Shown here: in pieces, positions 1 through 9,357 of the stretch
Numbering within the stretch: the stretch's first letter is position 1
How the letters are laid out: the number at the start of each line of letters is the position of its first letter
Source of the DNA: Nostoc sp. WHI
GTDB taxonomy: Bacteria; Cyanobacteriota; Cyanobacteriia; Cyanobacteriales; Nostocaceae
Direction of reading: 5' to 3'
Assembly (NCBI RefSeq): GCF_015714725.1
Contig: NZ_WBKM01000179.1
Span: 1-64,000, forward strand
Length of the DNA: 64,000 bases
Made by a program: the position numbers and the translations under genes
The notes under the pieces: generated by a model
Databases searched by the model: none
Told to the model about the DNA's origin: nothing
The model's input: only the letters and a program-made list of their open reading frames with translations

Positions 1-23
1 TTATTTGTTATTCTCCTTCTTTT

Positions 24-54
24 CCCCACTCCCCACTCCCCACTCCCCACTCCC
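24..54. repeat. STRR heptanucleotide repeat
   Basis: Tandem CCCCACT units, about four copies, lie just downstream of the TPR gene stop. Short tandemly repeated heptamers of this kind are typical of Nostoc-type genomes. A shorter run of the same heptamer occurs near 54731. Confidence 0.85.
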
Positions 55-59
55 TTTAT

Positions 60-1289
60 TCAATTCGTTCGAGTGTTAATTTTTTGGATTAGCTGATCAA
101 TTCGCTCAACCATTTCCTTGTTTTCCTCAGTTTGGAATAACTCTCTGGCTTTTTTAAGATTGAAAATCGCTTCTTCTAGCTGTTCTTCTCTTCCGAGAGT
201 GATTCCCAAATTATAGTAAGTGAATGCATCGTTGGGTATGAGGCTAATGGCTTTTTTGTAATGTGCGATCGCTTCTTGTGGCTTACCCTGATCGTCCATA
301 GCATTTCCCAAACCTGTGTAAGCTTGTGCATGTTTTGGATCAAGGCGAATCGCTTCAGTATAGTTGGTGACTGCTTCTGCTAGCTTACCTTGGGCGTAGA
401 AAGCACTTGCTAAATTATAGTGAGCGTCTGCATATTTGGGATTGAAGCTAATGGCTTGCTTATACTCTGCGATCGCTTCTTTTAATTTGCCTTGAGCATA
501 CAGAGCATTTCCCAAAGCATTATAACCTGCTGAGTTTTTCGGTGCAAGTTTAATAGCTACTGTATATTCTGCAACTGCTTCTGCTGGTTTTCCCTGAGCA
601 TATAAGGCATTCCCTAAATAATAGTGAGCATCTGCATAATTGAGATCAAAGCTAATGGATTTTTTGTACTGGGCAACTGCTGCTGCTAGTTTACCTTGAT
701 CGTATAGAACATTTCCCAAACGCGTGTAAGTTGGCGCATAATTAGGTTCAAGGACAATCGCTGCTGTATATTCGGCCGTTGCTTCTGCTAGCTTACCTTG
801 AGCGTACAGAGCATTTCCTAAGTTATAATGAGCCTTGGCATATTTTGGATCAAGGCTGATGACTTTATTGTATTGTGCGATCGCGGCTTCTAACTGATTG
901 AGTCTTGCGAAAGTCAAACCCAAATTCAAGTATGCTTCGGAATCATTTGGATCGAGGTTAATGGCTTTTTTGTAATGTGCGATCGCTTCTTGTGGTTTGC
1001 CTTGATCATCGAGAGTATTTCCCAAGGCAATATAAGCTTGGACAAATTTGGGTTCTAGTTCAATTGCTTTCCGAAAAGCTGCCTCTGCTCCTTTTAAATC
1101 TCCTTGCGTTTGGAGATTCATTCCTTGCTCAAAATTAGCAACTGCCTTTTTATTCTGAGGAACTGCTACCTGAGCAGAGTCTTGACTTTTTGATAAAACA
1201 ATGCCTACATCTCTACCAAAGGCAGTATTGGCATTGCTCAAACACAAACAGAGAATAGCTGCTGCCAGTAGATTCTTGTTTCTCAGCAT
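60..1289 (-). CDS. secreted TPR-repeat protein
   Basis: This 409-residue protein starts with a hydrophobic stretch (residues 7-25, ending near AFG) that looks like a signal peptide, so export to the periplasm is likely. From about residue 50 to 390 it is a continuous series of roughly ten 34-residue tetratricopeptide repeats with the usual spacing of A-x-x-x-Y-x-x-A-I/L and D-P-x-Y/N-A. Neighbouring repeats are very similar (YAQGKLAEA, YKKAI), which suggests recent internal duplication. TPR arrays are protein-binding scaffolds; no catalytic domain is present, so the partner and pathway cannot be named. It is a stand-alone gene. Confidence 0.85.
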   Translation of the reverse strand: MLRNKNLLAAAILCLCLSNANTAFGRDVGIVLSKSQDSAQVAVPQNKKAVANFEQGMNLQTQGDLKGAEAAFRKAIELEPKFVQAYIALGNTLDDQGKPQEAIAHYKKAINLDPNDSEAYLNLGLTFARLNQLEAAIAQYNKVISLDPKYAKAHYNLGNALYAQGKLAEATAEYTAAIVLEPNYAPTYTRLGNVLYDQGKLAAAVAQYKKSISFDLNYADAHYYLGNALYAQGKPAEAVAEYTVAIKLAPKNSAGYNALGNALYAQGKLKEAIAEYKQAISFNPKYADAHYNLASAFYAQGKLAEAVTNYTEAIRLDPKHAQAYTGLGNAMDDQGKPQEAIAHYKKAISLIPNDAFTYYNLGITLGREEQLEEAIFNLKKARELFQTEENKEMVERIDQLIQKINTRTN

Positions 1290-1430
1290 TTTTATTACTT
1301 TAATTGCAAGGTTTCCAGTGACCTTACTCTAGTTTAGCCTTGTGTTTTTAGATAACTTTATTTATTCTGCAACAAAATAATGCAGAAAGATATAATCTGT
1401 TACTTAAAAAATTCAATAATCTAAAATTAG

Positions 1431-2426
1431 TTACAAATCAAAAATTGCGATGATTGGAGCGTGGTCTGAACCTGGTTTTCCTCGTCTTAAGTTTGGGTCA
1501 TCATTGACAGAGGGTAGTGCATCCATAGCATCGATATGGCTGTCCACTTCTGGCAATTTACGCGGCTCACCAGGCAGGAGTTCTTGACTAACAAAAATAT
1601 GGTCTATTAACTCCTTGTTGCTCTGATAAATACGCGAATATCGTCTCGGTTCAGCAATCAAAGGAGCTAAGTTAAATAGCCTTGTATCATCTCCTTTATC
1701 TGACCGCTTAAACCCAGTTGTGCCAATCTCGCTGCCACCTGGGCCTTGAAGAATTTGAGTTGTGGCAGCAGATGACACATCATTCAAATCTCCTAGAATG
1801 ATCAGACCTTGGTTGGCATTGTTTTCTAATAGCTCATTTGCTTTAATACGCAATGCAACTGCTTCTGCTGTTCGCCTTAAAAGTGCTAATCCAGCAACTC
1901 TGGCACGTTCATTTTCGTCTTTGGGAGCAAATCGGGGACGATTTGTTGTTGAGGGAAAAGTTAACAGCTTAGATTTTAAGTGTGCATTAATGAGATGAAT
2001 AGAAATATCTGGTTTTGGTTTAACAAGAATTCGGAGAGCGCCTCGACCCATGCGGGTAATTTCAGTCGAATTCCCTTCAGTATCTTGACTGAGCAATTTG
2101 GAAAAGCCACCTTGAGGAAAATCTACTAATTCCTCATGCTCTTCAATGACTAATTTTGAAAGAAAGCCAACGCGGATTCCCCGAATATCTGGGGATGTAG
2201 ATACATTACTATGTGGGTAGCGTCCCTGTAACTGTGCTACTAGTTCTTCAAATGCTTCCAGATCACCAACTTCTTGGACGGCTAGCACATCAGGATCAAG
2301 ATCCAGGATTACATTAGTTAAGCTTTTCAGCTTTTGTGTGTATTCTTGTTGCGTTTTGGGATCAAAGTTGTTACCCAAAGAGAAGAGATTCTCTAAGTTC
2401 CAAGTCATGACCTTAAATGTAGCCAT
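1431..2426 (-). CDS. endonuclease/exonuclease/phosphatase family protein
   Basis: The 331-residue protein begins MATFKVMTWNLENLF, the first strand of the EEP (DNase I-like) fold with its metal-site Asn. Other expected motifs follow: AVQEVGD near residue 50 (catalytic metal-binding Glu), INAHLKS near 148, GDLNDV near 212 (Asp and Asn of the active site) and SDHAPIIAIF at the C-terminus (catalytic Asp-His pair). Members cleave phosphodiester or phosphomonoester bonds in nucleic acids, lipids or nucleotides, so the substrate is open. No signal peptide is evident. It is transcribed in the same direction as the TPR gene but 141 bp away, so co-transcription is uncertain. Confidence 0.88.
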   Translation of the reverse strand: MATFKVMTWNLENLFSLGNNFDPKTQQEYTQKLKSLTNVILDLDPDVLAVQEVGDLEAFEELVAQLQGRYPHSNVSTSPDIRGIRVGFLSKLVIEEHEELVDFPQGGFSKLLSQDTEGNSTEITRMGRGALRILVKPKPDISIHLINAHLKSKLLTFPSTTNRPRFAPKDENERARVAGLALLRRTAEAVALRIKANELLENNANQGLIILGDLNDVSSAATTQILQGPGGSEIGTTGFKRSDKGDDTRLFNLAPLIAEPRRYSRIYQSNKELIDHIFVSQELLPGEPRKLPEVDSHIDAMDALPSVNDDPNLRRGKPGSDHAPIIAIFDL

Positions 2427-2641
2427 ACTTGCCCCAAATTATGATAAACGACTTTTTGTACTGAGCTTATCTGTACAAAGTTATCTTAACAGCAAGGTTT
2501 ATTTTTTAGCATTAATCTTTACTAAGTTTCAAAAGTTAATCAAGCTGTTTGTTTAAAAATAATTAAGGGTTTTTTATTACTCTGCTTAAATAAAAATCAC
2601 AAACCTTTTTTGTCATTAATTTTTATTAACACTAATAATCC

Positions 2642-3520
2642 TTACTCCTGCCTTCTCTCTGCTATTCTGAGTTTGGCCGATCGCGATCGCGGATTATTCC
2701 CAATCTCATCTTCTAATGCAATAATCGGCTTTTTTGTCAAGACCTTTAACAAAGGTAAATTTCTTAACCCATGCTTTACCGGGCGATCTTCTAAACTGTG
2801 AAAACTGATAATCGCAATTCTGCCACCAGGGACAAGGGCATTTGGCGCTTTATCCAAAAAGGTTTCCAGAGATTTTAATTCGTCATTAACGACAATTCGC
2901 AAAGCTTGAAAAACACGGGTAGCCGGGTGAATTCTACCATAACGGTATTTAGGGGGAACTGAAGAAGCGATCGCTTCAGCCAACTCAACAGTCGTGTGCA
3001 ACGGACGACGTTCTACAATGCGACGAGCAATGCGCCGCGATAATCTCTCTTCACCGTACTTAAAGAAAATGTCTGCTAATTCTGCTTCATCCCAATTATT
3101 GATCACATCAGCAGCAGTTAGCGATCGCCCTCGATCCATTCGCATATCCAAATTCGCAGCTTGGCGAAAGCTGAAACCCCGTTCTGGCTGATCTAAATGG
3201 TAAGAACTCACCCCCAAATCGGCTAAAATACCATCGAAAGTATTAGGGGTAAACTCGTAGTCAGCAAAGTTGCTATGAATAAATTGTATGCGATCGCTAT
3301 ATTCAGCTAAATTCTTCTGCGCTGCCGCCAAAGCATCTTCATCTTGGTCAATTGCCGTTAGCCGCACATCCGCAGCCGCTTCTAAAATCAGACGACTGTG
3401 ACCACCACCGCCTACCGTCGCATCTAAATAATGCCCACCTGGACGCACCGCCAAACCTTCAATTACCTCTCGCCCCAATACTGGCACATGAAAAAATTCC
3501 TGCGCCTCAAGTCCCTGCAT
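2642..3520 (-). CDS. rsmH: 16S rRNA (cytosine-1402-N4)-methyltransferase RsmH
   Basis: RsmH (MraW) methylates N4 of C1402 in 16S rRNA using S-adenosylmethionine. The 292-residue length is close to the family norm. The start region [13 protein letters not shown], the SAM-binding loop [10 protein letters not shown] (about residues 34-43), the [21 protein letters not shown] block and the C-terminal [17 protein letters not shown] block are all diagnostic. Unlike in most bacteria, it is not in a division/cell-wall cluster; it diverges from ndhH, with about 234 bp between the two starts. The start [10 protein letters not shown] is the only upstream Met in frame. Confidence 0.95.
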   Translation of the reverse strand: MQGLEAQEFFHVPVLGREVIEGLAVRPGGHYLDATVGGGGHSRLILEAAADVRLTAIDQDEDALAAAQKNLAEYSDRIQFIHSNFADYEFTPNTFDGILADLGVSSYHLDQPERGFSFRQAANLDMRMDRGRSLTAADVINNWDEAELADIFFKYGEERLSRRIARRIVERRPLHTTVELAEAIASSVPPKYRYGRIHPATRVFQALRIVVNDELKSLETFLDKAPNALVPGGRIAIISFHSLEDRPVKHGLRNLPLLKVLTKKPIIALEDEIGNNPRSRSAKLRIAERRQE

Positions 3521-3754
3521 ATCAAGCTTCCATATAATAGTTGAAGAAGTGCAACAAAATGAAACATCAAGTAAAATCTCTCCTCTGTCACCCCCTCTCC
3601 AACATACCCCTGTCTGGGCAATACATCTAGATGCAAGTTTGTAAGTCCTTACTACAAACTCTTTATTACTAGCGTGGCAGACAAGGTAAATTGGGTGTAG
3701 TTAGCACCTGCGCGGTTGAATTCAATATTTTCACGAACGGAGAACACAAAATCT

Positions 3755-4939
3755 ATGACCAGACTAGAAACCCGCACTGAACCTATGGTGCTAAACATGG
3801 GGCCACACCACCCCTCAATGCACGGGGTTCTGCGGCTAATCATGACTTTGGATGGCGAGGATGTCGTTGACTGTGAACCAGTCATCGGCTACTTGCACCG
3901 GGGAATGGAAAAAATTGCCGAGAACCGCACTACTATTATGTACGTCCCCTACGTCAGTCGGTGGGACTATGCTGCGGGAATGTTCAACGAAGCCGTCACT
4001 GTTAACGCCCCAGAAAAGCTTGCAGGTATCACAGTCCCCAAACGCGCTAGCTACATCCGCGTCATCATGCTGGAGTTGAACCGCATTGCTAACCACTTGC
4101 TGTGGTTTGGCCCCTTCCTGGCTGACGTAGGCGCTCAAACTCCCTTTTTCTACCAATTTCGGGAACGGGAGATGATTTATGATTTGTGGGAAGCCGCTAC
4201 AGGCTACCGAATGGTGAATCACAACTACTTCCGTGTTGGTGGGGTAGCAGCCGATTTGCCTTACGGTTGGGTAGATAAGTGTCTGGAATTCTGCGACCAC
4301 TTAATACCCAAAGTTGATGAGTACGAACGCTTAGTAACTGATAACCCCATTTTCCGGCGACGTGTTGAAGGTATTGGTACTATCACCCGTGAACAAGCAA
4401 TTAACTGGGGACTTTCTGGCCCAATGTTACGCGCATCTGGCGTAAAATGGGATCTGCGGAAAGTTGACCATTACGAATGCTACGACGATTTCGACTGGGA
4501 CGTGCAGTGGGAAACCGTCGGTGATTGCTTTGCGCGTTATGTGGTGCGGATGCGGGAAATGCGCGAATCTGTAAAGATTATTCGCCAAGCAATTAAAGGA
4601 CTTCCTGGCGGCCCTTACGAAAATCTGGAAGCCAAACGCCTTGCCGCAGGTAAAAAATCAGAGTGGGACGCATTTGATTATCAATACATCGGCAAAAAAG
4701 TTTCTCCCACCTTCAAGATGCCCAAGGGTGAAATCTACTCTCGTGTAGAAAGTGGCAAAGGTGAATTGGGAATTTATTTGGTTGGCGATGATAACGTCTT
4801 TCCCTTACGGTGGAAGATTCGCGCTGCGGACTTCAACAACCTCCAGATTGTCCCACATTTACTGCGCGGAATGAAGGTTGCAGATATCGTGGTGATTCTC
4901 GGCAGTGTTGACGTAATTATGGGTTCTGTGGATAGGTAG
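3755..4939 (+). CDS. ndhH: NAD(P)H-quinone oxidoreductase subunit H
   Basis: NdhH is the 49-kDa-type subunit of the cyanobacterial NDH-1 peripheral arm, which carries electrons from ferredoxin to plastoquinone in respiration, cyclic flow and CO2 uptake. The motifs [26 protein letters not shown] and [12 protein letters not shown] at the C-terminus identify it. A longer reading frame opens at 3716, but the ATG at 3755 gives [11 protein letters not shown] and 394 residues, the expected cyanobacterial size, with GGAG upstream; I use that start. It is monocistronic, with a strong hairpin directly downstream. Confidence 0.96.
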   Translation: MTRLETRTEPMVLNMGPHHPSMHGVLRLIMTLDGEDVVDCEPVIGYLHRGMEKIAENRTTIMYVPYVSRWDYAAGMFNEAVTVNAPEKLAGITVPKRASYIRVIMLELNRIANHLLWFGPFLADVGAQTPFFYQFREREMIYDLWEAATGYRMVNHNYFRVGGVAADLPYGWVDKCLEFCDHLIPKVDEYERLVTDNPIFRRRVEGIGTITREQAINWGLSGPMLRASGVKWDLRKVDHYECYDDFDWDVQWETVGDCFARYVVRMREMRESVKIIRQAIKGLPGGPYENLEAKRLAAGKKSEWDAFDYQYIGKKVSPTFKMPKGEIYSRVESGKGELGIYLVGDDNVFPLRWKIRAADFNNLQIVPHLLRGMKVADIVVILGSVDVIMGSVDR

Positions 4940-4963
4940 AAAATTTCTATTCAAGTACTTTCT

Positions 4964-4996
4964 AGAGCAGTTGTATGGTGCAACTGCTCTATTTTC
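4964..4996 (+). terminator. intrinsic terminator of ndhH
   Basis: Ten-base inverted repeat AGAGCAGTTG / CAACTGCTCT around a 7-nt loop, followed by ATTTTCTT. It lies 24 bp after the ndhH stop. Confidence 0.85.
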
Positions 4997-5102
4997 TTAG
5001 GAGAGGGATAAATAGAATAAGAGTAGGTCTAATAATATAGAATTATAATCTTCAAACTGTTAGTGCTTCTAAATTTGTCATGACTCTTGTTTTGTTATTC
5101 AG

Positions 5103-5693
5103 TTACCAAATCGCCTCAAGGTTTAAAATAAACCCCTGTAAAACATCTTCTCCTGACAAAGTAACAGGCGATTCCAACACCTCAACTTCTTGGTCTTGCC
5201 GATAAATCTCCACTTGCCGCGATTTCCGATTAATTAACCAACCCAAACGCACACTATTATCTATGTATTCCCTCATCTTTTCCTGAGCAACTTTCAAATT
5301 ATCACTTGGCGAAAGTAACTCAACAACAAAATCAGGACAAAGTGGTATAAATTTTGTTTGTTGTTCTTGAGTAAGTGCATTCCAGCGTTCCAGTCTCAAC
5401 CAAGAAGCATCAGGTGAACGGTCTGCACCATTGGGAAGTTTAAAACCTGTAGAGGAATCAAAGGCGATACCCAGTTTATTTTGCTCATTCCAAATCCAAA
5501 GTTGAGCAGTTAGCCCAGCATTACGATTTCCGGTTTCTCCCCCCGTTGGTGGCATGATAATTAGTTCTCCAGTTGCAGTGCGTTCAAATCTCAAATCGCG
5601 GTTTGCTTGACAAAGCTGGAAAAACTGCTCATCTGTCAATTCCAGCACAGGTTTAAGGTTGACTGTTAGGGCATTCATAAGCAGGATAGGCAA
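5103..5693 (-). CDS. Uma2 family (DUF820) putative nuclease
   Basis: The 196-residue protein matches the Uma2/DUF820 family, a PD-(D/E)XK-type fold greatly expanded in cyanobacteria. Visible motifs are LRFERTATGELIIMPPTGGETGNRN, RSPDASWL (acidic residue of the active site) and CPDFVVELLSPSDNL (the E of the ExK-like core). Biochemical roles are unknown in most members; nuclease activity is a family prediction. The frame opens with MPILL, but MNALTVNL (from 5678) is also a plausible start. It marks the left edge of the accessory island just past ndhH. Confidence 0.88.
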   Translation of the reverse strand: MPILLMNALTVNLKPVLELTDEQFFQLCQANRDLRFERTATGELIIMPPTGGETGNRNAGLTAQLWIWNEQNKLGIAFDSSTGFKLPNGADRSPDASWLRLERWNALTQEQQTKFIPLCPDFVVELLSPSDNLKVAQEKMREYIDNSVRLGWLINRKSRQVEIYRQDQEVEVLESPVTLSGEDVLQGFILNLEAIW

Positions 5694-5734
5694 TGAAGCA
5701 TAGAGGTTACACTTATTTTATGATGGCATTATAG

Positions 5735-5805
5735 AAAGCGATCGCTTGTTGTGGAAGAGTGAGTACGATCACTTTGCAGAAAATCTCAAAAACAAAGCGA
5801 TCGCC
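5735..5805. repeat. isolated HIP1-bearing repeat unit
   Basis: A single divergent copy of the unit that forms the array at 10541-11007: HIP1 octamer, TTGTTGTGGAAGAGTG, a degenerate octamer, then TTTGCAGAAAATCTCAAAAAC and a second octamer. Confidence 0.75.
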
Positions 5806-5824
5806 TGGGTAGAACAATAATTTA

Positions 5825-6166
5825 CTAAGCTGTTGCAAATTCTGTAAATTTTCTCACATCTGGAGGCTGAAAAGCTAACACAATATCGCTGCTACTTACA
5901 CCTAACTTCATTAATTCAGTCGCTATTCCTTCTTCTGTCCAGTCTTCTTCTATGAAAATTTTTTCATTCTTAATACGAATATGAACATGGGTATATTTAA
6001 GTCTTTTGCTACCTTGCCAATCTACAGTTAACCAGAGATAATGATCGTAATTCTCATCAAACACTAAACAATTTTCAGCAATTTTATCAGGTGATTGACG
6101 AGATAAATTATCATATTGAGTTAGCACCTGTTTAATTAACTCTCGATATCCTATTAATTTATCCAT
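5825..6166 (-). CDS. XisI-family protein, without adjacent XisH
   Basis: The 113-residue protein has the XisI pattern: [15 protein letters not shown] at the start, [20 protein letters not shown] (D-x-x-x-D-x-Y motif), a strand pair [22 protein letters not shown], and a C-terminal [18 protein letters not shown]. In Anabaena PCC 7120 XisI and XisH are needed, with the recombinase XisF, for fdxN element excision. Most homologues have no such element nearby and their role is unknown. No xisH lies upstream here; the next gene is the MazF-like toxin. A complete xisHI pair occurs at 9358-10100. Confidence 0.9.
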   Translation of the reverse strand: MDKLIGYRELIKQVLTQYDNLSRQSPDKIAENCLVFDENYDHYLWLTVDWQGSKRLKYTHVHIRIKNEKIFIEEDWTEEGIATELMKLGVSSSDIVLAFQPPDVRKFTEFATA

Positions 6167-6226
6167 AAAGTAATTTCCTCCCTTTCATTGTTAAAAACAA
6201 TACTCAAGTTTGCGAAGTTGTCAATA

Positions 6227-6559
6227 CTATGAAAAGCCCAACCAACACCGCAAAGATTGCTCTAAAAGTTCAGCATCATCATCAGCTAACTTACCAATCA
6301 CTTTGACAACTAAGCTTTTATGCACTGTGTATAAACCTCTCTTGACTGCTGTAGCCACGTTTAGCCCTGCTGCTGCCCATTCAGACAAGACAAACTCACC
6401 TTCTAGCAATGCTCCAGTTTTGCTCGTCAAGGGCGTGATTAAAATGTCTTGAGAAACGTGTGGCACACTTACAACAACAGCAGGTCTAACTTTTGAACTG
6501 GACAAATCTGAAAAAGGATACTGAACCAAAATGATGTCATTTTTAGAGTAGTTCGGCAT
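6227..6559 (-). CDS. MazF/PemK-type toxin
   Basis: Read from the ATG at 6559 this is a 110-residue PemK/MazF-like protein: NDIILVQYPFSDLSSSKVRPAVVVS (Arg25-Pro26 of the family's conserved RPAVV motif), ILITPLTSK, and a C-terminal helix DAELLEQSLRCWLG. Family members are usually ribosome-independent mRNA interferases. The frame stays open to 6637, but the 6559 start gives a normal N-terminus and a 17-bp overlap with the antitoxin gene, typical of translationally coupled toxin-antitoxin pairs. The antitoxin comes first in the operon. Confidence 0.88.
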   Translation of the reverse strand: MPNYSKNDIILVQYPFSDLSSSKVRPAVVVSVPHVSQDILITPLTSKTGALLEGEFVLSEWAAAGLNVATAVKRGLYTVHKSLVVKVIGKLADDDAELLEQSLRCWLGFS

Positions 6560-6761
6560 AGACATCATCCTCAGCGTTATCCCAAACTGATGAGAGTGAT
6601 GTTTGACTGGTTTGAAACCAAAATTCAGTTTCATCATCAGGAAGCAGCGTCACTAACACTCTTGTCCCTTCCGGTAATTCCTCTGACTCCAGCAATTCAA
6701 TTTTTCCTTCCCTAACAGTAGCCCAAAGCGTTTTTAGCATATCTGTTTTATGAATAGTCAT
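6543..6761 (-). CDS. antitoxin of the MazF/PemK-type pair
   Basis: The 72-residue protein has the pattern W-A-T-V-R-E-G-K-I-E-L-L followed by LPEGTRVLVTLLPDDE and an acidic tail ending WDNAEDDVYAELL. I recognise this as the common cyanobacterial antitoxin partner of PemK/MazF toxins; the C-terminal acidic segment is expected to occlude the toxin. It starts the operon and overlaps the toxin gene by 17 bp. Such antitoxins often repress their own promoter; I did not identify an operator. Confidence 0.85.
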   Translation of the reverse strand: MTIHKTDMLKTLWATVREGKIELLESEELPEGTRVLVTLLPDDETEFWFQTSQTSLSSVWDNAEDDVYAELL

Positions 6762-6794
6762 GCTTTAATTTTATGCTTCGATAGTTGATGAGGA

Positions 6795-6866
6795 GCGATC
6801 GCCTTACAGAAAACCTCAAAAATAATGCGATCGCTTTACAGAAAACCTCAAAAATAATGCGATCGC
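6795..6866. repeat. HIP1-bearing repeat, two half-units
   Basis: Three HIP1 octamers separated by two copies of a CTTTACAGAAAACCTCAAAAA-like spacer, the same family as the array at 10541-11007. It lies upstream of the MazEF-like pair and downstream of the unrecognised module. Confidence 0.75.
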
Positions 6867-6960
6867 CTCTGAGACTTCCAAAATTGCGCCTCCTTGCATT
6901 TACAACGAGATTTTGCATATATCCACTTTTTGAAATAAGTAAATTATATAATTTTTATGT

Positions 6961-8181
6961 TTATCTATTATTCTTATTAGTTCTTTTCTCTTTATACTGA
7001 ATACCCATAACTTTGTCTTCTTGTTTAATGAAATAATCATGATTAAAAGAGTAAATTTCCAATCTATCTTCATAGATAACGTGAAGATGATTTTCATACC
7101 TAATTGAACGAGGGTAAACTCTCCAACGAACTACAGGCTCATAAAAATTTATAATTTTTTGATCGCTACATAAAACAGTTAATGATTCATCATATTCTAC
7201 AATCACGCCAAAATAAGCAGTGCCAGCACTAATTACTTTACCTGTAATTGAATCATTTGAAAAATTTTCCAACAATGAAAAAGCATCTTGATTATCATTA
7301 GAGACTTTTGACTGGGTGTAGTGAACAACATCAATACTATTAGTATTAGCCATATAGATTTTCTCTTGGCAACCCCAGCTAAAACCTGATTTTTGAAATA
7401 CTTCTGTATCAGGAATGATTCTTTTAAAACCCCTATTTCTGCTTTCGATATTACTGCTTTTATTGTTATCCCAGCCAAAAGCTGCAAGAAAGCCTGAGGA
7501 AACATAAGAGGAAATATATAAGCTTGCAAAAGCCCAATTTACTAACGAAGAATGCCTATCACTAACTCTGTAAACTTTGTTATCAACTTCTTCAAGACCA
7601 AGTGATTCAATTCCATAGCTATAGTTATTAAGATGTAGTTCAAAAGCACCTTCATCTCCTGCTGCCATACCTATGGTATTTTTTGATGCACTAATTGATA
7701 AAAGCGGACAATCCCACAGTTTTTGAGAACGTGTACTAACACCATATTTTGTATGCTGACGGTGAATAGCACTAGCAATTAAGCCCGAATCGGTAATCAC
7801 AAACAAGGTGTTATTATAAATTTCTGTATCAGTAGGTAAATCATTAGCAATATTATCCTGTCTGGAATATTCAAATTTTCTTAGTTTTTTATTTGATATT
7901 AACAAATTTTTAGCTGATAACTTTTTAATTTTTTTTAAAAGTAGATTTTTAATTTCTGAATCATTTAATATCGGCTGGTTATTTAGCTTATATAAATAAT
8001 CACCTTCTATAAAAGCACTTTTTACAAGAATATCATCTATTTGATCCTTAAAAATTGAACTGATGATGTCATCCCAACGATACACACCTACAGAACCATC
8101 CATATACCACAAATAAAGCCGATTTCTATATATTTGACAATCCCAAAAGTCACCTTCAATTATGAGTTTTAAAGGTTGCAT
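6961..8181 (-). CDS. unrecognised protein, possible beta-propeller
   Basis: I do not recognise this 406-residue protein (426 if read from 8241). I choose the ATG at 8181 (MQPLKLIIEGDFWDCQIY) because it overlaps the upstream gene by 13 bp, implying coupling. The sequence shows recurring short beta-type blocks, for example YRNRLYLWYMDGSVGVYRWD, ETEIYNNTLFVITDSG-like, ISAGTAYFGVIVEYDESLTVLC and RYENHLHVIYEDRLEIYSF. This would suit a propeller or repeated sheet domain. There is no signal peptide, transmembrane segment or catalytic motif that I can name. It is A+T-rich (many Asn, Lys and Ile codons) compared with core genes, which fits horizontal acquisition. Confidence 0.6.
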   Translation of the reverse strand: MQPLKLIIEGDFWDCQIYRNRLYLWYMDGSVGVYRWDDIISSIFKDQIDDILVKSAFIEGDYLYKLNNQPILNDSEIKNLLLKKIKKLSAKNLLISNKKLRKFEYSRQDNIANDLPTDTEIYNNTLFVITDSGLIASAIHRQHTKYGVSTRSQKLWDCPLLSISASKNTIGMAAGDEGAFELHLNNYSYGIESLGLEEVDNKVYRVSDRHSSLVNWAFASLYISSYVSSGFLAAFGWDNNKSSNIESRNRGFKRIIPDTEVFQKSGFSWGCQEKIYMANTNSIDVVHYTQSKVSNDNQDAFSLLENFSNDSITGKVISAGTAYFGVIVEYDESLTVLCSDQKIINFYEPVVRWRVYPRSIRYENHLHVIYEDRLEIYSFNHDYFIKQEDKVMGIQYKEKRTNKNNR

Positions 8182-8597
8182 TGTTTCCCACTCCGTATTT
8201 TTGTGATATGATGCTTGGCGATTATTCCGTCGTTTCTCCAAATTTGCAAAATTTTTGTAGAAGGTCTATCTTGTTGATTGTTCTGGTAGTCAGCAGGATG
8301 GCCATGCCACTCTTTAGTTTGACTATCATCTCTAAATTTGGCTATTTTTAAAGGTTCTTGTAATAGCGATAAACCAATTTGTTCTAATTTACCTATTTGA
8401 TTCTGCTTAATTCCCCAACCTGTTTTTTCCTCCAACCAACCTTTTGAAAGAGCTAATTGAAAACAAGTAATTTCTTCATCTTGTGTAATAGTCCATATAG
8501 ATTTGTTAGGATTTCCACTTCTTCTATGAGAAGGGTTGATTTTATAGGATATTTCCTTATTATCTGTTTTCAAAGAAGCATTACCATTAAAAGTCAT
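8169..8597 (-). CDS. unrecognised small protein with WHGHP motif
   Basis: This 142-residue protein is the first gene of a two-gene unit with the 406-residue protein; the two frames overlap by 13 bp. I do not recognise a named family. Distinctive features are WTITQDEEITCFQLALSKGW in the middle, EWHGHPADYQNNQQDRP near residue 100 and the basic tail IWRNDGIIAKHHITKIRSGKQC. Loss of the His/Trp-rich block in homologues would argue against a catalytic role. Its position among toxin-antitoxin and defence-like genes is the only hint about function. Confidence 0.6.
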   Translation of the reverse strand: MTFNGNASLKTDNKEISYKINPSHRRSGNPNKSIWTITQDEEITCFQLALSKGWLEEKTGWGIKQNQIGKLEQIGLSLLQEPLKIAKFRDDSQTKEWHGHPADYQNNQQDRPSTKILQIWRNDGIIAKHHITKIRSGKQCNL

Positions 8598-8916
8598 TGA
8601 GAATTACACTCTATTAATTAAATGGTATGCGTAAAATTACTATGTAATTGCTTTTAATAACGTATAATTTATTATAAATTAACAAAAATAGAGCAAACTA
8701 ATGCTCTGTCATAAATAGAAAAATAAATGACTATCCTGGGTTGTACAGTTATATTGTGTTTTATTTAGATACACCATTAATGAATCTCTTTCTTCCTTTG
8801 TGCCTACCCTACGGGAACGCCTAATGACGAATGCGTGAGATTTAAAAATTTGGTTCATTTACATGAAAATTTCTGTAAATTTCAATTATTCAAAAAATAA
8901 TTCTTCACAATTTCTT
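8598..8916. other. gene-free stretch
   Basis: A+T-rich intergenic DNA between the unrecognised module and orphan higA. It contains a short Nostoc-type repeat fragment (CCTACGGGAACGCC and nearby, about 8811-8840) and, from 8885, the start of the segment duplicated at 12783. I see no gene. Confidence 0.6.
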
Positions 8917-9304
8917 CTAAACCAATGTCATAACTTGCTCATATTCTTCTTTATGGCTTTGCAAAGCATCCCAAAGATCAACTTTTTGCTGAAGATTAAG
9001 CCAAAGTCTTGGGCCATTTCCTAAAGCTTTACCAAGACGTATTGCTATATCTACTGTAATTGAGCTTTGACCATTAATAACTTCCTGAATTGTTTGATTA
9101 GATACTCCTAAAATATCTGCAAAATTTGCGGTATTAATATCTAAATCATCTAAAATATCTGCAATTACTTCGCCAGGATGTATTGGTTTTACTAATCTAT
9201 CATCAGTAATATCTTGCCAATTATCCATAATTAATACTTCTTACTTAATAATTTGGTTAACCTTATTTAGCATTGTCTAGCCCATCAATATCATATTAAC
9301 GCAG
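8885..9304. repeat. left copy of duplicated higA segment
   Basis: About 420 bp colinear with 12783-13202 at a constant offset of 3898 bp, with only scattered substitutions. It spans the 3' flank, all of higA and the higA-higB intergenic region, and stops where the higB gene should begin. The higB position is occupied by xisHI. Confidence 0.9.
8917..9228 (-). CDS. higA: HigA-type antitoxin, orphan copy
   Basis: The 103-residue protein is a HigA-family antitoxin: N-terminal IHPGEVIADILDDLDI, then the XRE-type helix-turn-helix TANFADILGVSNQTIQEVINGQSSITVDIAIRLGKAL and a C-terminal LWLNLQQKVDLWDA. It is nearly identical to the protein at 12815-13126. Unlike that copy it has no higB upstream; xisI and xisH sit there instead. 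It may still bind DNA or cross-neutralise the HigB encoded 4 kb away (inference). Confidence 0.9.
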   Translation of the reverse strand: MDNWQDITDDRLVKPIHPGEVIADILDDLDINTANFADILGVSNQTIQEVINGQSSITVDIAIRLGKALGNGPRLWLNLQQKVDLWDALQSHKEEYEQVMTLV

Positions 9305-9357
9305 TAGTTGGGGGTTAACATTCATTAAGTAGTACTTGGAGATTTTCAAAATATCTC

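Noticed and set aside
6227-6637. Longer MazF start at 6637
   Set aside because: The extra N-terminal residues are the antitoxin gene in another frame; the 6559 start gives a normal family N-terminus.
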